Shown here one piece after another: positions 6,607 through 6,804 of a DNA stretch of 6,804 bases. The stretch comes from an uncultured Clostridia bacterium. Lineage in GTDB: Bacteria > Bacillota > Clostridia > Christensenellales > UBA3700. The position numbers and the translations under genes are program-made. The notes under the pieces were generated by a model that saw only the letters and a list, made by a program, of their open reading frames with translations, made no database searches and had not been told where the DNA came from. Every line of letters begins with the position of its first letter. Position 1 is the stretch's first letter. Location of the stretch: assembly GCA_947176115.1 (NCBI GenBank), contig CAMWPK010000081.1, positions 1-6,804 of the forward strand, written 5' to 3'.

Positions 6607-6678
6607 AATTACATTATACTTCACGCATTAAAAATTTGCAAGACGTTAGGGTCAGTAAAAGTATACTTTATTTGGAAG
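6554..6678. repeat. Inverted repeat pair with GTATAC palindromes
   Basis: The 22-nt arms at 6554-6575 and 6657-6678 are inverted copies with 20 of 22 positions matching. Each contains its own palindrome: AAAAGTATACTTTT (6562-6575) and AAAGTATACTTT (6658-6669). Centres lie 95 bp apart. Possible readings are a pair of operators for a dimeric regulator, or the ends of a 125-bp non-autonomous mobile element. No target-site duplication is evident at the outer ends, which argues mildly against the second. Confidence 0.6.
6613..6641 (-). promoter_or_regulatory. Near-consensus minus-strand promoter between the GTATAC palindromes
   Basis: Read on the minus strand, TTGCAA (6641-6636) and a perfect TATAAT (6618-6613) are separated by exactly 17 nt. 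The start would be near 6606, transcribing left towards the terminator at 6482-6508. No gene lies in that path. AT-rich context raises the chance of a coincidental match. Confidence 0.5.
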
Positions 6679-6680
6679 AT

Positions 6681-6696
6681 TTCAACACCTGTTGAA
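6681..6696. promoter_or_regulatory. 16-bp operator-like palindrome
   Basis: TTCAACA-CC-TGTTGAA: perfect 7-bp arms around a 2-bp centre, immediately right of the GTATAC inverted repeat. The form fits the binding site of a small dimeric repressor. It has no T-run, so it is unlikely to be a terminator. Any target gene would be to the right of the window or the minus-strand unit to its left. Confidence 0.35.
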
Positions 6697-6721
6697 GTTC
6701 GACAAAAATCGCATGTCGAAA

Positions 6722-6788
6722 GACCTTTCGACTGCGCTCAAGGTGACAAAATGAGAATGTCATTTCGACCGCAGTGGAGAAATCTCAA
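6722..6788. repeat. Composite interspersed palindromic repeat, copy 3
   Basis: Head-to-head pair as in copies 1 and 2. The left unit has arms ACCTT (6723-6727) and AAGGT (6740-6744), identical to copy 1 across the unit. An 11-nt spacer with the ATGAGAA core follows. The right unit has arms ATTTC (6762-6766) and GAAAT (6779-6783), with a shortened loop of 12 nt against 22 nt in the other copies. Confidence 0.85.
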
Positions 6789-6804
6789 CCGCTTAAAGGT
6801 ATAC

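Larger units (their letters stand above)
6310..6804. other. 495-bp gene-free region with repeats and regulatory-like palindromes
   Basis: No credible coding sequence is seen on either strand. In order it holds a small hairpin GTCAA-ttcgac-TTGAC (6318-6333), two palindromic repeat units (6339-6461), a terminator (6482-6512), an AT-rich stretch with paired GTATAC palindromes and a minus-strand promoter (6554-6678), a 16-bp palindrome (6681-6696), a short inverted repeat TTCGAC/GTCGAA (6698-6703 and 6715-6720), and a composite repeat (6722-6788). The final bases are again GTATAC, cut by the window edge. Confidence 0.7.

Noticed and set aside
6554..6678. Complete mobile element (MITE) bounded by 22-nt inverted repeats.
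   Set aside because: No target-site duplication is visible and no second copy exists in the window, so it was kept only as an alternative to an operator pair.

Overview
The window reads as a moderately AT-rich, Gram-positive, anaerobic genome, most likely a member of the Clostridia. Four things point that way: a DUF512 gene sits directly before der, strong GGAGG-like ribosome binding sites precede the genes, there is an oxygen-sensitive monomeric [FeFe] hydrogenase, and the standard genetic code is used. No species can be named from the sequence. All five recognisable genes lie on the plus strand. None looks broken.

Region by region: a near-consensus promoter (5-33) drives a PDZ/iron-sulfur DUF512 protein (83-1375) and the ribosome-assembly GTPase Der (1410-2726), 34 bp apart. 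After an AT-rich gap with a possible extended -10 comes a PLP-dependent aspartate-type aminotransferase (2849-4111). A 218-bp gap made almost wholly of two interspersed palindromic repeats follows. Then come a YfcE-type metallophosphatase (4330-4869) and, 12 bp later, a group B-like [FeFe] hydrogenase (4882-6309). The last 495 bp hold no gene. They contain further repeat units, a strong intrinsic terminator (6482-6512), two GTATAC-centred palindromes around a good minus-strand promoter, another short palindrome, and a third copy of the composite repeat.

DUF512-der looks like a housekeeping operon. The phosphatase and hydrogenase look like a second transcription unit ending at 6482-6512. The hydrogenase is the only gene here with an obvious energy role (ferredoxin-linked proton/H2 chemistry); its maturation genes are not in the window.

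The most interesting non-coding signals are two. First, the repeats follow one pattern, GTC-[5-bp arm]-GA...GA-[matching arm]-CT, and the arm differs between subtypes while staying self-complementary, so the hairpin itself seems to be kept. Second, 6478-6606 on the minus strand has a promoter and a terminator that together would define a small RNA of about 125 nt, with its promoter bracketed by two operator-like palindromes. Both are readings of sequence pattern and have not been tested.
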